A stretch of 64,000 nucleotides of DNA from Schistosoma mansoni. Taxonomy: Eukaryota; Platyhelminthes; Trematoda; Strigeidida; Schistosomatidae. The stretch spans positions 434,001-498,000 of the forward strand of contig NW_017386021.1 in the NCBI RefSeq assembly GCF_000237925.1, read 5' to 3'. The notes below the pieces were generated by a model. It had not been told where the DNA came from and did no database searches. It worked only from the letters and a program-made list of their open reading frames with translations. This document shows positions 11,060 through 23,053 of this stretch, in pieces (position 1 is the first letter of the stretch; each line of letters opens with the position of its first letter). The position numbers and the translations under genes were made by a program.

Positions 11060-11765
11060 TTATCATTACCGGATATCAGAAACTACTTTCTGTCTCTCAT
11101 TTTTGTTTCCAAATATACAAGTCCAAAAATGTCTACCGAAGTGACTGGAATTATCGCAATCAGTTTGCTAGACTAACAACCACTGAACATTAACAAATAC
11201 CTGGGACCGCACTGAAACAATAAGCGAGCACGAATGAATCAGTTGATTTATACAAGCTCGTGGCAAAGATATTGGAGATGTTCAGACAGGTACATAAACG
11301 TGCTTACACTCAACGATGATAGCGACTAACAATAGTATGAGATCAGGACAGCTTGAGATTCCCAAGTACAGGTTTCGGTATGAATTTCGAATCTGTTACA
11401 TCCGTGAATAGTTATAACTCCTCATGAGAATAACTAAAATTATCTGAGTCAGAAGCCTAACTATCTGATTTGAGTATGACAGCCCAATTAGCTGCGAGAA
11501 AAACCCAAGGAGGAAGAAGCATCCCGATAATTCAATTAGTGAAGTGACTTATGAACTTATTTCTAATGAAAGCATAAGAGATTATCACAAAAGTGCTCGA
11601 ATAAACCAAAATCAAAATGACGAGCACTGCTGCAACAATCTTGATCAGGAGTTCATAAAGCAGACGTAAATGTGTGACCTTGCACAGAATACATACTTTG
11701 ACCTCACCTGACACGAGGTAATACATGCAACGCAATGCTTGATTTAACCACTATGACATCCAATA
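11060..11765. other. No recognised gene or repeat
   Basis: Only short frames without domain signals occur (for example 11532-11735 on the minus strand). Confidence 0.4.
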
Positions 11766-11769
11766 TCCA

Positions 11770-12115
11770 ATGTTTTCAAATGGTTCAAATGGTTGTGGAC
11801 GGAATAGAAGAAGCTTTCGCTTAACGGGTTTCCGTGTCTAGTAGAAGTGGATCACCAATACCTCTAGTCAAGAACCTAGGTATATTAACGGTAATAGAGG
11901 AGAAAAAAAGAAATTGGTCTTCAGTAATAACGATAGGAGGTCTATTGACCTATTTTAACGCTTGCAGTTTGTTAGACTGTGGAGGTCCAATCTCGTTTTG
12001 AATATTTCAACAGAAGGTGCTGATATTACCTGTTCTGGTAGAGAATTCCAGTAATTCAATACTCGGTGCGAGAAACGAAACTCCAGACATAGACGATTTG
12101 ATCTCAGTTTTTGGA
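11770..12115 (-). mobile_element. CR1-clade LINE 3'-end fragment
   Basis: The plus-strand blocks CAAATGGTTGTGGACGGAAT, GAAGCTTTCGCTTAACGGG and GAACCTAGGTATATT repeat those at 17385-17500, the 3' end of a CR1 LINE on the minus strand. The copy is more diverged and holds only the 3' region. Confidence 0.65.
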
Positions 12116-12164
12116 CTTTCTTCGCGTAGCTGTAAATAATTCAGGAGTCTTACAACAATAGGTT

Positions 12165-13620
12165 AACCACTCTTGGCAACCTTTAGGATTTTTCTCGAGA
12201 CGGTTGCTAGACATTGAATTTAGGTACAGCACTTCGGTAGGGGACTCCTTGCTATGTATTGTGCTGTACGGCATTTCCAACACTCCATCGAGGGAAGAGA
12301 ATTCACGCTTTTTACCGATCATAAACCTCTTTCTCCTCTTTAATATCATCTTCAGACAAGTACTAACCTTGTGAGTCTCGACAACTCGACTACATTTCGC
12401 AGTTTACTTCAGATATACAACACATTTCTGAAGCAAACAATGTAGTTGAAGACGCCTTGTCTCGTACAACTTCCTTGAACAGTTTCCAAGGAATCGACCT
12501 TCTTAAACTCGCCCAGCTTCAAAAAGGAGACACTGATCTTCAGCACGAGTTATCCTAAACAACTCTAAAACTGCGTATTAAACAGATGGGAACAGATAAG
12601 GAAACCTTACTATGTGACACATCTACAGGTAGGGATCGTCCAATAGTACCAAAACATTATCGACGCAACGTCTTAAATACGTTGCACAATCTTTCTCATC
12701 CAGGTGTTCGTGCATCCATCAAGCTCATAGCAGAAAGGTTTTGCTGACCTGGTATGAATAAAGACTCATACCTCTTAACATGCGTAGACCGTTTCACTCG
12801 ATAGCCAGAAGCAGTACCTATTAAGGACATTGCTGCTGAAACAGTGGCTCGCGCCTTCGTTCAACGATGGATAGCAAATTTTGGCTGCCCTTCAACCATC
12901 ATTACAGACTGCGGATGCCAGTTAGAATCTGGACTTTTCCGTTGTCTGACCTCACTATTAGGAATCACTCGTTTTCGAACGACCGCCTAGCACCCACAAG
13001 CAAATGGGTTGGTAGAACCTTTTCATCGACAACTAAAAGCTTCACTATCAGCTACAAACGCTCCACAGTGGACAGACGCTCTTCCACTCGTCTTGCTAGG
13101 TATCCGCAATGCAGTAAAGGCCGACATTGGATATACTGCATCTCAACTCGTTTATGGAACGACACTCCGACTTCCAGGAGAATTCGTGGATCCTTCGTCT
13201 TCTTCATTGAACATGGATCTAAACTCCTACACGAGCAGGCTTACAAACTCACTGCGCTCAGTTAAACCTGTTTCCACTAGACCGCAATCAACTGATGTTT
13301 TCGTTCATCCTGACTTACGAAATAGTGCACATTTTTTCGTTCGTCGAGATTCACATCGACGACCCCTAGAATCAGCATACGAAGGACCCTTCAAAGTTCG
13401 TCAACGTGAACCTAAGTACAATATAGTCGATAGGAACGGCACTAACGATAGCATCAGTATCGATCGCCTCAAAGCAGCGTAGTTAGAAGGAAATCCTATC
13501 CACGTCGATTTTCTTTCTGTACAATCGAACGGCAAGGCTCCTACACTTGTAGTACCCCATTCAACAGCCGACAGGCATGTGGATACTTTAGCAGCTTCTG
13601 GTCGTCTTTCCTTACTATAA
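12165..13620 (+). mobile_element. Ty3/gypsy LTR retrotransposon fossil (RNase H and integrase part)
   Basis: This is the 3' part of a gypsy-type pol region. An RNase H block (EFTLFTDHKPL, near 12300) comes first. An HPGVRASIKL zinc-finger/linker block follows near 12700, then an integrase core. The C-terminal integrase part, with MVEPFHRQLKA and YEGPFKV (a GPY/F-like module), lies at 13009-13482. It resembles Boudicca/Saci-type schistosome elements. No gag, protease or RT and no flanking LTRs were identified. The copy is truncated and broken in several places, so it is old and inactive. Confidence 0.8.
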
Positions 13621-14479
13621 AGAGCCATGAAATGCAATATAGTAATCGTAAAACAAAGTACAATCGAGATCTCGGTTCTTTATAAACTTTATCGTTCTTT
13701 TCCAGCCGTCTTGGAAGAGAAAAAAAATAGAACGTGTGAGTGCTTGTCGAAATACAATTGTACTTGCGTAAAGACACTAGGTGAGCGGAAAAAGGCATAT
13801 AAACTAATACGCTTGGGACAGCGTAAAAGCGACTGAAGAAATTGTTTTTTTAATATATATATATACGCTCATAAGTAAAAAAATTTTTTTGAAATAAATA
13901 TCTAAAAATGAGCATATTAAACGATTTTATGATATATAATGCAAGGAAAATCGGGATAAAGCTTGTGTCCTGCGTGCAATAGTCGTTTAAATGTCCTTGA
14001 AATCTTACTCTTCTTCCAGAACGCGTTGTCTTAAGTTTTTTTCAGCATAGCAAGCTATCAGAAGAGTGTTCACTAACGACAAACTCGTTGGGTTTGAACT
14101 ACTGGCTGGCCACATCGTAGGGTCATCACTACCTCACTGGGGGGGGAGTGGTCTGTAGCTGTAAATAATTCCCCAAAATCAAAAGCTTTGTAAGTGTTCG
14201 ACATTCGATGCTGACCACATTAGTTTTAGTGGACTTGTTAAGCTGAAGGCGTTCTGTCATGCATCCACACCAGATCACGTTACAGAAAGGCGTGGGAAAC
14301 ATCTCCTACGATCATTAGTCAGATTAGATCAGTCACTTCTCGATATATTGATAACCTATCAAATAAATCTTCCAACCTCCCCGCTTCTGACTTCTGATTT
14401 TAACTGGGTGCGTGCGATTCGATTATAGGTGTTACTCGTAAAGAGTTGTCAAACTACAATACTGGTGGTATTTTCATTG
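13621..14479. other. Unassigned repeat-like stretch
   Basis: It contains a short TA run (about 13853-13866), a G8 run near 14140 and no convincing frame. The 13980-14440 part has the base composition of transposon debris, but I could not assign it to a family. Confidence 0.35.
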
Positions 14480-15125
14480 GACTTTCTTCGAATGTCCTCT
14501 CAAATGATCAGCCCTAGATGGAAGTAAGGAAGGTCATCGTTCAATGTACGATATGCCAATATTGGATCACCCTGTATTCGCCGGTAAGATAACGTAAATA
14601 AGTTAAGGTGTCGCAGTCTGTCTTCATGAGATAGGCCAGATAGACCTTTTACCATTTTAGTCCCTCGGCGTTGGACTCATTCCAGCATATCCGCCTCATA
14701 TTTAAAACAAGGACTCGCTGTTTGAATCCTATATTCCAAATGTGGTGGTACGAAAGTTGAGTACAATGATCTAGACATTTCCTCATCCAGATACCGAGAA
14801 GATCTACGAATAGACCACAATACCCTATAGCCTTTTGCAGCAGCAGCATTACACTGGTCGTTTTGAGATCATTGCTTAGTATGACTCCTAAATCTTTATA
14901 GTTTCTTACTTTGAGTAACACAAATCCACATATTGTGTGGTAATACGAAACATCGTAGTTATTTAGTTGCATCACTACACTCTTGTTAGGATTCGCTTCT
15001 AGTGACCACCTGTTCATTCATGCCACTAATGAGTTGAGATCTTCCTGCAATACTATTCTGTCTGACATGCTATATAGGGGTCTGCAAATCTTTATGTCAT
15101 CGGCGAAGAGTAGGACGGATGACTT
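14480..15125 (-). mobile_element. CR1-clade LINE fragment (RT motif C onward)
   Basis: On the minus strand the fragment opens with LFADDIKICRPLYSMSDR near 15110. It continues with MNRWSLEANPNKSVVMQLNN and YKDLGVILSNDLKTT, the usual CR1/Jockey order after the catalytic FADD box. The copy is cut just upstream of FADD, where it meets a 150-bp repeat. This CR1 lineage differs from the one at 17385-18657. Confidence 0.75.
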
Positions 15126-15278
15126 TTGGAAAATCCAACAACAACATAGTGATGCTAAATTGTAAACTCCCTACGTAACTGTCAAAGACGTATGCAAAAA
15201 TAATTTAAAGCCAACAACTTTAAATAGGATATTTCGTCAAGCAAGAAACGATGACAATTAAAATGTTTAACAACCACC
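15120..15278. repeat. Direct repeat at the 3' side of the Penelope-like element
   Basis: About 150 bp matches 16822-16980 with only a few changes (CAACAACATAGTGATGCTAA against GAACAACATAGTGATGCTAA, for example). The pair brackets the Penelope-like frame at 15281-16624. This fits the direct repeats (pseudo-LTRs) typical of Penelope-like elements. No hammerhead motif was visible in it. Confidence 0.65.
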
Positions 15279-15280
15279 TT

Positions 15281-16624
15281 TTATTTTGATGTTGGTTTGT
15301 TCTCTGAGCTGGATGGTTTGGTCGTGGAGCTTTCATCGTCCTTCTGAACGAGATCATCAGCACAAACTTCGAGTAGAAGTGAAGTGTTTGAATTTCTCCA
15401 CATGTGATTCACAGCTTGTCCTGTGCACCTCGATGTTGATTGATTCTTATTGACCTTAAATCTGTCATTGTTTATTTCTTCTTTTTGGTTGTATCTCCTA
15501 TTGGTTTGATTTTTGTTCCTATGTTTCTGCATAATTTTCTTGATTGGTTGATAAATTGGATTGATTTCAATGTGCTTGTTTATTGCTGATTGACGTGAGT
15601 GCCAAGCTTCTAAAAATTCTCTGGTATTTTTGGAATCGCCTCTGTCCAAAATCTGCACATTTTCCCAGTCGAGTGTATGTCCGTAGTTGTCCACGTGTAC
15701 CGATATGAGTGAAGAAATGTCGTGGCGTTTGACTGCTAATTGATGTTCATGCAGGCGAAGATGCAGGGGGCTCCTGCTTTGTCCGATGTAGTGTTCGTCG
15801 CAGTTGGTACAATTTATCTTGTAGATGATGTTTGTTTTGTCCTCTTTTGCCATTTCATCTCTCGGTTTGCATAAGATTGAGTGGAGGGACTTTGTTGGTT
15901 TGTGGGCTACACCTATTCCGAAGGTTTTCAGCAGCCTTGTCGTCGTTTCCGATATGCCTTTTATGTATGGTAGGGTGATCCTTTTGTTGATTTTTATACT
16001 TGATTTCGTTTCTGATGGTGTGTGCGACTGGTATTTTTTGATGAAATTGATTGAATAGCCGTTCTTTTGAAGAATGGTTTTCAGGTGTTTTTCTTCATTT
16101 TTTCGTGCTGTGATTGTATTGCAGTGTGTCCTCGCCCACTTGAACAAAGTTTGTACACAGTTGATTTTGTGAGTTCTTGGGTTGTTGCTATTGTAGTTGA
16201 GAATTTGATCGGTGTGGGTCGGCTTCCTGTACACTTGAGTCTCTAGTTTTCCTGTGTCAGTTCTGGTGATTGATACATCTAAGGATGGTAACTTGGTGTC
16301 CGACTCTTGTTCCATTGTAAACTTGATGTCGCTGAAGACGTTGTTGATCTGCTTGTAGGTGTTTTCTAGTTCCTTCTTTTTGACGATGACGAATGTGTCG
16401 TCTACATAACGAATCCAAGTTTTTGGTTTGATTACTGGTAGAATCGTGGTTTCTAGTCGTTGCATTACTGCTTCCGCGATGAGTCCTGATATTGGTGATC
16501 CCATTGGTCCCATTGATCCCATCGCGACACCAATGGGAACACTTGAGTAAAGCTTGTATGGTTGGGACAGCAGCATTGAACTAGTAGTCTGCGGCGTATA
16601 ATAGAAAGAGGACACGAACATCAA
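15281..16624 (-). CDS. Penelope-like element RT plus GIY-YIG endonuclease, N-terminally truncated
   Basis: An intact 447-residue frame encodes the C-terminal half of a Penelope-like (Perere-10/Cercyon type) protein. RT motifs include SPISGLIAEAVMQRLE (43-58) and the catalytic YVDD (73-76). After a linker comes a GIY-YIG endonuclease: IIYKINC (266-271), HYIGQS (278-283), an Arg in LRLHEH and a later Glu in LEAWHS. The usual first RT motifs and N-terminus are missing; the first 31 codons are a different sequence that also occurs at 55069-55161. At the RT box the text reads GVAMGSMGPMGSPISG where relatives have GVAMGSPISG or similar, an apparent in-frame expansion of two 9-bp units. The long clean frame suggests a young copy, though it is unlikely to be autonomous. 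Confidence 0.85.
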   Translation of the reverse strand: MMFVSSFYYTPQTTSSMLLSQPYKLYSSVPIGVAMGSMGPMGSPISGLIAEAVMQRLETTILPVIKPKTWIRYVDDTFVIVKKKELENTYKQINNVFSDIKFTMEQESDTKLPSLDVSITRTDTGKLETQVYRKPTHTDQILNYNSNNPRTHKINCVQTLFKWARTHCNTITARKNEEKHLKTILQKNGYSINFIKKYQSHTPSETKSSIKINKRITLPYIKGISETTTRLLKTFGIGVAHKPTKSLHSILCKPRDEMAKEDKTNIIYKINCTNCDEHYIGQSRSPLHLRLHEHQLAVKRHDISSLISVHVDNYGHTLDWENVQILDRGDSKNTREFLEAWHSRQSAINKHIEINPIYQPIKKIMQKHRNKNQTNRRYNQKEEINNDRFKVNKNQSTSRCTGQAVNHMWRNSNTSLLLEVCADDLVQKDDESSTTKPSSSENKPTSK

Positions 16625-16821
16625 GTGATTTAGTGTTTGTGATTACCTGCAATACAACTGTGCAGAGAATATTCAAGAGGGACTACGTATGAACGAGCCT
16701 GTGAAATGTGCTTAGTTCAGGGACTAATCTCTTGAAAACAATCGCAAGCTCCCAATTTCGGGATAAAATTAACCGGTTTTAAGTAAATTTTGGGACAGTC
16801 CCATTGAGAATTTTCGGTGAA

Positions 16822-16980
16822 TTTTTGGAAAATGCAAGAACAACATAGTGATGCTAAATTGTAAACTCCCTACGTAACTGTCAAAGACGTATGCAAAAAT
16901 AATTTAAAGCCAACAACTTTAAATAGGATATTTCGTCAAGCAAGAAACGGTGACAATTAAAATGTTTAACAACCATCTTT
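16822..16980. repeat. Direct repeat at the 5' side of the Penelope-like element
   Basis: This is the partner of 15120-15278. A third copy lies inverted at 54713-54871 as part of inverted repeat A. Confidence 0.65.
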
Positions 16981-17384
16981 AATACTTAAGATGTATATCT
17001 CATATAATATTTTGGTCTGTCCAACTGTGTATTGGATAATTGATGATGAACCTAAGGAGAAGCACAACTGACCAAAGAAATTTGTATTCCTATTTAGGCC
17101 GTGTTATTTGTACTTGATTCATCCCCCCACTACCAATTTCAAATACAATATGTTCTTTTGTGTTCATTTAGTTCTACCTGCCTTAAATTGCATTATTACG
17201 GACACTCTTAGTTAGCACATCAATCCCATTACTTCTAATTATCATAATTTGACAACTGATAGAAGTAAATAAAAGGATAGTTAGAAGGTCTACACTCTAG
17301 ACCTGGGAGCAGCAACCAAACGACAAGCAAATGTCAAAGTTAATCAAATTACTGCCACACTCAAGGTTGTACGGGCCTTCAAGT

Positions 17385-18657
17385 GGTTCAAATGGTTGAG
17401 GACGGAATAGAAGCTTTCGCTTAATGGGCTTCCGGGTCTAGTAGCAGTGGACCACAAATACCTTCAGGCAGGAACCTAGGTATATTGACGATAATGGAGA
17501 AAAAAGAAATTGGTAAATCATAATAAAATGTTATCCTTAGTCCTTAAGAATAAGTCAAGTTTCCTCTTAAAGGACTCCTGGGAAGTCGCTTGGACTAGCT
17601 CAATCGGCAGCGAACTCCAGCATTTGACAACTCTTACGGAGTAGAAGTTTTGTCAACAGTCTGTTCTGCTATGTTGGGTCTCCAGTTTCTGGGTGTTACC
17701 TCTTAGGTTAATGTTGTGACCAAGCTTAAGAAGATGTTTAAAGGGATGGCCAGAAGTGTTAAGGATACTGTAAGTCATAAGAAGGTCACCTCTAGGACGC
17801 CTTTACTCTAACGGGTAAAGGTTAAGTGATTGGAGGCGCTCTTCGTAAGGTTTAAATTTGGGTCCCCGAACTGATTTCGCGGCTCTACGTTGGATACGTT
17901 CCAGAGTGTCCTTATCCTTTTGGAGAAAGGGAGGAAATACTATGTTTTCGTACTCTAAGTGGGGACGAATAAAACTGTTGAAGATAATGTGGAAATTTCT
18001 ACCATCAAACTGGCCAGAAATGCGTTTCAATGTTACCAGTGCAAGGTTTGCTTGAAGGGCGTTTTTTGTCACAGTTAGCGTACGACTTCAAGTAGTAGGG
18101 TACCAACACTCCTAAATCTTTTTCGACTTGGGAAACTTCTAGAGAGGAGTTTCCTTTTGGTCACGTATCTCTCTCCAAAGTTTCACATCATCAGCAAAAA
18201 GCAATAAGTCAGATGAAACTTGTTGTGGAAGATCGTCAATGTAAATCAAGAAGGGAAGAGGTCCCAGTATTGAGCCCTGGGGTACCCCACTAGGACATTC
18301 CATAGCCTGAGAGAGAGTGAAGTTAACATTGAACTTAGAATGTCGGTTTTCTAGATATGAAGCGAGCCAGTCAATCATAGGGGGTTTGATACCCAATCGT
18401 CTAAGCTTATTGATAAGACATATGTGGTTGGCCTTATCTAAAGCTTCTGAGAAATCAAGGTAAATGACGTCAACCTTCCCCTTGCGATCAAGGATGGTTG
18501 TCCATCTATCCACCTCAGTCAGCAGGTTGGTCATACAAGAATGACCCTTTCTGAAACCATGCTGTTGAGGTGAGAAGAACTTTAAGGATAATAAGTATTC
18601 GTGTATACCGTCGTATACTAGATACTCTATAATTTTAGAAGGTATGGAGAGAAGGGC
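17385..18657 (-). mobile_element. CR1-clade LINE (SR1-like), left copy, cut by the repeat boundary
   Basis: The minus strand encodes an RT from ALLSIPSKIIEYLVYDG through QHGFRKGHSCMTNLL, IYLDFSEALDKANH, CPSGVPQGSILGPLPFLIYI and LLLFADDVKLWRE (18139-18657). The post-RT part (17803-18072) has FIRPHLEYENIVF and LERIQRRAAKSV, and a 3' UTR reaches about 17385. The frame has a break near 18135 between the RT and post-RT parts. It stops abruptly at 18657, while the copy at 52100-54320 continues upstream for another 0.9 kb. Confidence 0.85.
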
Positions 18658-20073
18658 TAGGATGACCAATACAATTTCTTCGTCCTTACTTATAGGTTTT
18701 AGATCGTCTTCACAGGCTGCTGATGTTGTCTTCTATCTAAGCGCTTAACTATTCTGGTTCTAGTAAGTTCGACGTTTATTATCATTGTTCAGACTTCCAA
18801 CAGTTTTTGCTCTTGGCTACAAAATATCTTTCAGGTCTAGTAACTGGCGTTTAGTACACTACTCGCGATTTGTTCTTTTTCCTAACCGTGGTCATTTTAG
18901 CAGGTTCTTAACGTATAGGTTATATAGCTTCAGCTGCTGTACTTGACATTATTCTATCCAATTATCTATTATTTAATGGAATTTAGCAATTAAGGCCCAG
19001 CAACATTTTGCTAAAATTTTAGACCTATTTTGACCTAATGGACACAAAATCGCCTATCATTTGCAAATAACTCTAGAATTTTTCCATATTCATGTAGTGT
19101 TTGTCATTAGCTTATCCCACTTAAGTCATTTGAGTTCACATCCGTCCAACGCATGATAAAGCGAAGTATACAAACTAATCGAACCTATAGATGATGGGAC
19201 AAAACTTAAAGACAGTTGAAGGAGAAGATGGGAAGAGAATCTGATAGACCGGACTGATGATGGTAATGAATCGGAGAATAATAACAGTAGGTAAGTTACG
19301 AGTGTTGTACTAAGTTTAACGAAAAGTGCGGTACTTCGGCACCCAATACCTTAGCGATCAGCAAGTTTTTCCGAGATAATTTTCGCTCTCATTTTTTGTA
19401 TTACAGAATATTTGACTTTCAACAAAAAAACATCAAAAAATGTAGTATACATGAGGTAAACTAGTATCGCGTCTTTGATATCCATCATTCATGTATATTG
19501 GCTTCAAGAAGCAGTTTCAGAACTTTTCGTACCGTGTACAAATTATTGAATAACACGGGAAAGAGAAATACGCCATCATTCGACCCATATAGTCTTCAGT
19601 AAAAGTTAAGCTCACTAGCTGTATTTTTAATTAAATCCGAGAATTTGAACATTGTTGTTGTTACTTACAAGCAGCTTATTAGTACATTAGTATTAAGAAG
19701 AAACTATCTTAGGTTTCTTCAGAAATGCAGCTATACACATGTTCCCATGATTTTGCATAATATTCGTCATATCTGAACAGGTTCTGTAAAATTTAAGAGA
19801 ATATTGAATCGATTTGAAGGACGAAACGCAAATTATCGAAAGAAGCACGAAATATGTATTAATTTGACATGTATGTTTGTGAAACAGAATAAGAATAAAC
19901 AGTAACAAATGTGTCGCAAAATAGATCAAATAGATAAATCGTTACTACTGTAAGACTTGATGGTAGAATTAGAGTATGAGCAGTAATAGTTTAGAATGAT
20001 ACAATGAAAGTCTTAATCACTTGCAGAGAATAATCGCCAAATATCAATTTGTATGGGTCGTATACACGTTGTG
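18658..20073. other. Unassigned spacer between inverted arms A and B (left)
   Basis: AT-rich, with no domain-bearing frame. The frame at 19693-19929 (minus) lacks any recognisable motif. The matching spacer on the right, 45633-53035, is about 7.4 kb and not obviously homologous. Confidence 0.45.
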
Positions 20074-21215
20074 ATATTTCTGAGTGTTAGATTGAAGTCT
20101 GAATTGGACCAGTAATTCCAGAAATAATGTGGGTTATATTATCACAAATAATATGAAAAACAGTACGCAAAATGTGAAGCACAATTCTATATCATATATG
20201 ACTACGTCTTAAAAGTGATAGATGATGGTTTTGCCAGATGGTCAACATGAATGTATAACTAAATGCATATGATCATGTATGCTATGAACATGTTAAACTG
20301 AGATCTTATCATACGGTAGAAAATATATGGTGTTTACGCAAAAGGCTCTATTCACTTTTGAAACCTAAAAGGCTGGAAGCAGTAGGAATCATCTGGTAGG
20401 TGCTCTTTCGAGATTTATCTACCGCTACACTTATCTCGTGGCGAATCTTCTATTACCATTATCAGATGTAATCAACTTATTCATATTGTTATAGAAGAAC
20501 CAAAAATATTTAAACCATTAGAAACTATGGTATGGAATCGTAATAGTTTCACTGCGTTTTGGATGCATTCGCTTTTTTCAAACTTTGAACTTGTTTGTTC
20601 ATAACTTTGACTTCGGATATTTTTGTCGCATTCAGTTCTTGGTTTGGTATTTTGGACGTTTAAGCTCCGGAAACCTGAAAATTGGATGTCTGCTTTGTAT
20701 TTGTTATAACTATTTTGAGAACGATATGTTTGGGTTGAATACCTGTAATGTACGGATAAACGTTTTTTGCTGAGTTAGGATATGGTTCTATTGTTACTTA
20801 GGTCTGTTCGTGACGAATAGGTCAATCAACGATGTTTCAATAACAGAAGACAGCAAAATTTAGACGTTACACGCACCTCGCTTATTGTAATATCTATTTC
20901 TTTTTTATCACTACACTTTGGTCTTCCCACATTCGGCATTACTAGTTAGCTAAATTATTTTTTCGAAATAATCATCTCTTAGTGCTCGAAATTTCTCCTC
21001 ATCTTTTTTCATACTGAAGGCAGGCGACCTCCTTTCCGATAATGTGTTAGCAGCGGGTAACCTGAAACCCTACTGCCCAGACAGAGTCTTACACAAATTT
21101 AGAAATATGAAAGCCTAATGAGTTAACCAGAACTGGTGAATTACAGTAGCTGTACTGCCTCTTATTATCAAAGACTTGCGGCCCAGCATGAAAAGTAGGA
21201 AGTGGGTGTAAACAA

Positions 21216-21354
21216 ACCCTAAACGGTGTAAAGTACTGAGTTGGGTTCATGGCGTTTCCATCATATCCCATATACGACTGAACAGTTTGTGGAACTCTTG
21301 ATACATGTCTATAGGCTGATTAGTTGGGAATATCATACATATTCCTACTGGGTT
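21216..21354 (-). pseudogene. Partial copy of the array exon-like segment
   Basis: These 139 bp match the 3' part of the exon-like segment in each unit of the 27188-33109 array. The shared minus-strand frame reads through NMYDIPN, one stop, then YMGYDGNAMNPTQYFTPFR. Here the frame stays open past that point for about 45 more residues (to 21089), unlike the array copies. Confidence 0.4.
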
Positions 21355-21379
21355 AGGGTTAAGTGAGAGACCTGAATGA

Positions 21380-22775
21380 CAAGGTCGCAATGGATAACTT
21401 TGGTGACAAAAAAATCATGAAGTAGCAAGAATTGAGAGAAACGGATTAGGATGGCGAGAGACTGGTTGCTCAGTGAGCTCCCAACAAAATGACTACAAAC
21501 AGCAACATCTTCGCACAAAGGATATATGGGTTACACCGGAACACACTACGGAGAGATAGAGCAATTATACTTATATTAACCAAAATTCATGTTCACGGAA
21601 GACGCACGTACATAGAGAGGCGCTGATATGATTTTAAAAAACAACCTTGTAGTAGTCAAGCTAAGTCTGAAGCTAAAGAACCTTCGTAGAATTTAACAGA
21701 GTTACATGGTTTAGTATACTCTTCCTTCGAGATGCTACCAATCTCAGAGAATTCAAAAATGCTTACAAAATAAAATTCCAGTAATCAGCTGATCAACAAC
21801 GGGCACAATAATAGAAGGGAACATCAAAGCACAGTTCTATACATAAAAGCGCAGAAAATGAGTTGACAGAATAGGGGTTAGAGAGCGAAAATATCTGAAA
21901 GACCTGAAAATACAAAACAGAAAGTTAAAAGAGAAAAAAGTAATGAAGACCTACGTGATAATATCAATCAGCTCGGCAGAAAACAATGAAATAGAGCAAC
22001 TATTCAAAAAGCGAGAAAGTGTGATAGTCACTAATCTTCACAAACAGTGGTTGTATACAAAGTACATTAAAAAACTCTTCCATGAAGCAACGCAAACAAA
22101 CCCATCAAGCATGGAGTCGGCATACACAGAGTTCCAATTGCATAACACTTAAACAACAATAGAGTGAATTAGCGAAGTTGTCAGAAAAATCAAAAACTGC
22201 GAAGCGGCAAGATCAGATAGAATTGAAGTCAGATACACAAACAAATATGAAGATGTTTGACTTTCTCTTCAGAAAAAATTGTGAGGAGAGCAAGTATCAG
22301 TAGATTAAAAAGATAAATGCCTCATCAAGAAAACGAGCCAAATTGATCGTAATAATTGTGAGTACTACAGATGGATCATATTGCTGCCAGTACCAGGTTG
22401 AGATTTCAATAATGTTACTGAACCGGATGAAAGACTCAATTGATGCCCAAATTGTAAATCAGTAGAATGGCTTTCGAAAAGACCGTGCACCGACTGAATC
22501 TTAACTTCGTGGATCATTGATAGACAACCAAATGAACGGAACTTATCACTAATCACCAAGTATCCTGGTTGCGAAAAAGCACTCGGTAGTAGTATGGATA
22601 GAGGAACACTAAAGGACCATCTCGATACCGCTGCGTATCTGAGAAGATCTGCACTGTCATCATACGGAACTCGTACGACGGACTACTTTGCAAAGTTTCC
22701 AAGGAGAGAAGCTCATATATGCGTAGATGGCGTCGAGTCGGTTTTGACTATGATCACAACTACAATTCGATTACG
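21380..22775 (+). mobile_element. RTE-clade LINE fragment, heavily decayed
   Basis: The order fits an SR2-type RTE. A linker reads KKRESVIVTNLHKQW (near 22010) and SEVVRKIKNCEAARSD (near 22170). An RT part follows with NNCEYYRWIILLPVPG, VEWLSKRPCTD and the GTLKDHLD block, where relatives read FDSVDRRTLWKLLRHYG, so the first catalytic Asp is lost. It ends against an LTR at about 22776, and the frame 22594-22827 runs across that join. It is present inverted at 42931-44330. Confidence 0.7.
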
Positions 22776-23053
22776 CGCCCAGAAACGACTTGGTCTCTTT
22801 GATAACTTGCAAACTAGAAGGCTCTAATTAGTCCAGATAAAGTGTATTTATTGGCGATCTCGTGGTATCGAAAGAATACCGAGACGTGCCAACGAGTACA
22901 GGCAAAATGGGCGGAGCGTAAGAAAGTTCGAACCAAACAAGGCGGATAGCGGAACAAGCACAGTAAAACAGTCGCTGGTGCTATTGGTTACAATAATAAT
23001 AATAGTTTCTATTATTCACATCGTGTTCTTACGGAGACAGGCCGGTCACTACA
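22776..23053 (-). mobile_element. LTR of a gypsy-like element, solo fossil
   Basis: In its own orientation (minus strand) it opens with TGTAGTGACCGGCCTGTCTC and carries an AATAAA signal inside. Related copies lie at 28504-28799, 31057-31366 and 42653-42930. No internal coding region adjoins it, so it is a solo or fragmentary LTR. Its outer end merges with the RTE fragment. Confidence 0.6.

Larger units (their letters stand above)
16532..18657. repeat. Inverted repeat A, left arm (2126 bp)
   Basis: This is the reverse complement of 53036-55161; paired coordinates always add to 71693, so there is no net indel. I saw only a few mismatches, for example a Glu/Lys codon change in the CR1 frame and several bases near 16890. 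The arm ends inside the CR1 RT at 18657 and at the start of the Penelope RT at 16532. Confidence 0.9.

Noticed and set aside
12104-12349. Minus-strand frame of 81 codons
   Set aside because: It is the shadow of the gypsy RNase H region on the plus strand.
15120-15278. Hammerhead ribozyme in the Penelope-like direct repeats
   Set aside because: Some Penelope-like elements carry one, but no CTGANGA box with a matching GAAA was found on either strand here.
22594-22827. 77-residue frame starting MDRGTLKDHLD as a host gene
   Set aside because: Its first part is a decayed RTE RT block and its end lies in an LTR; it is a chance join of two elements.
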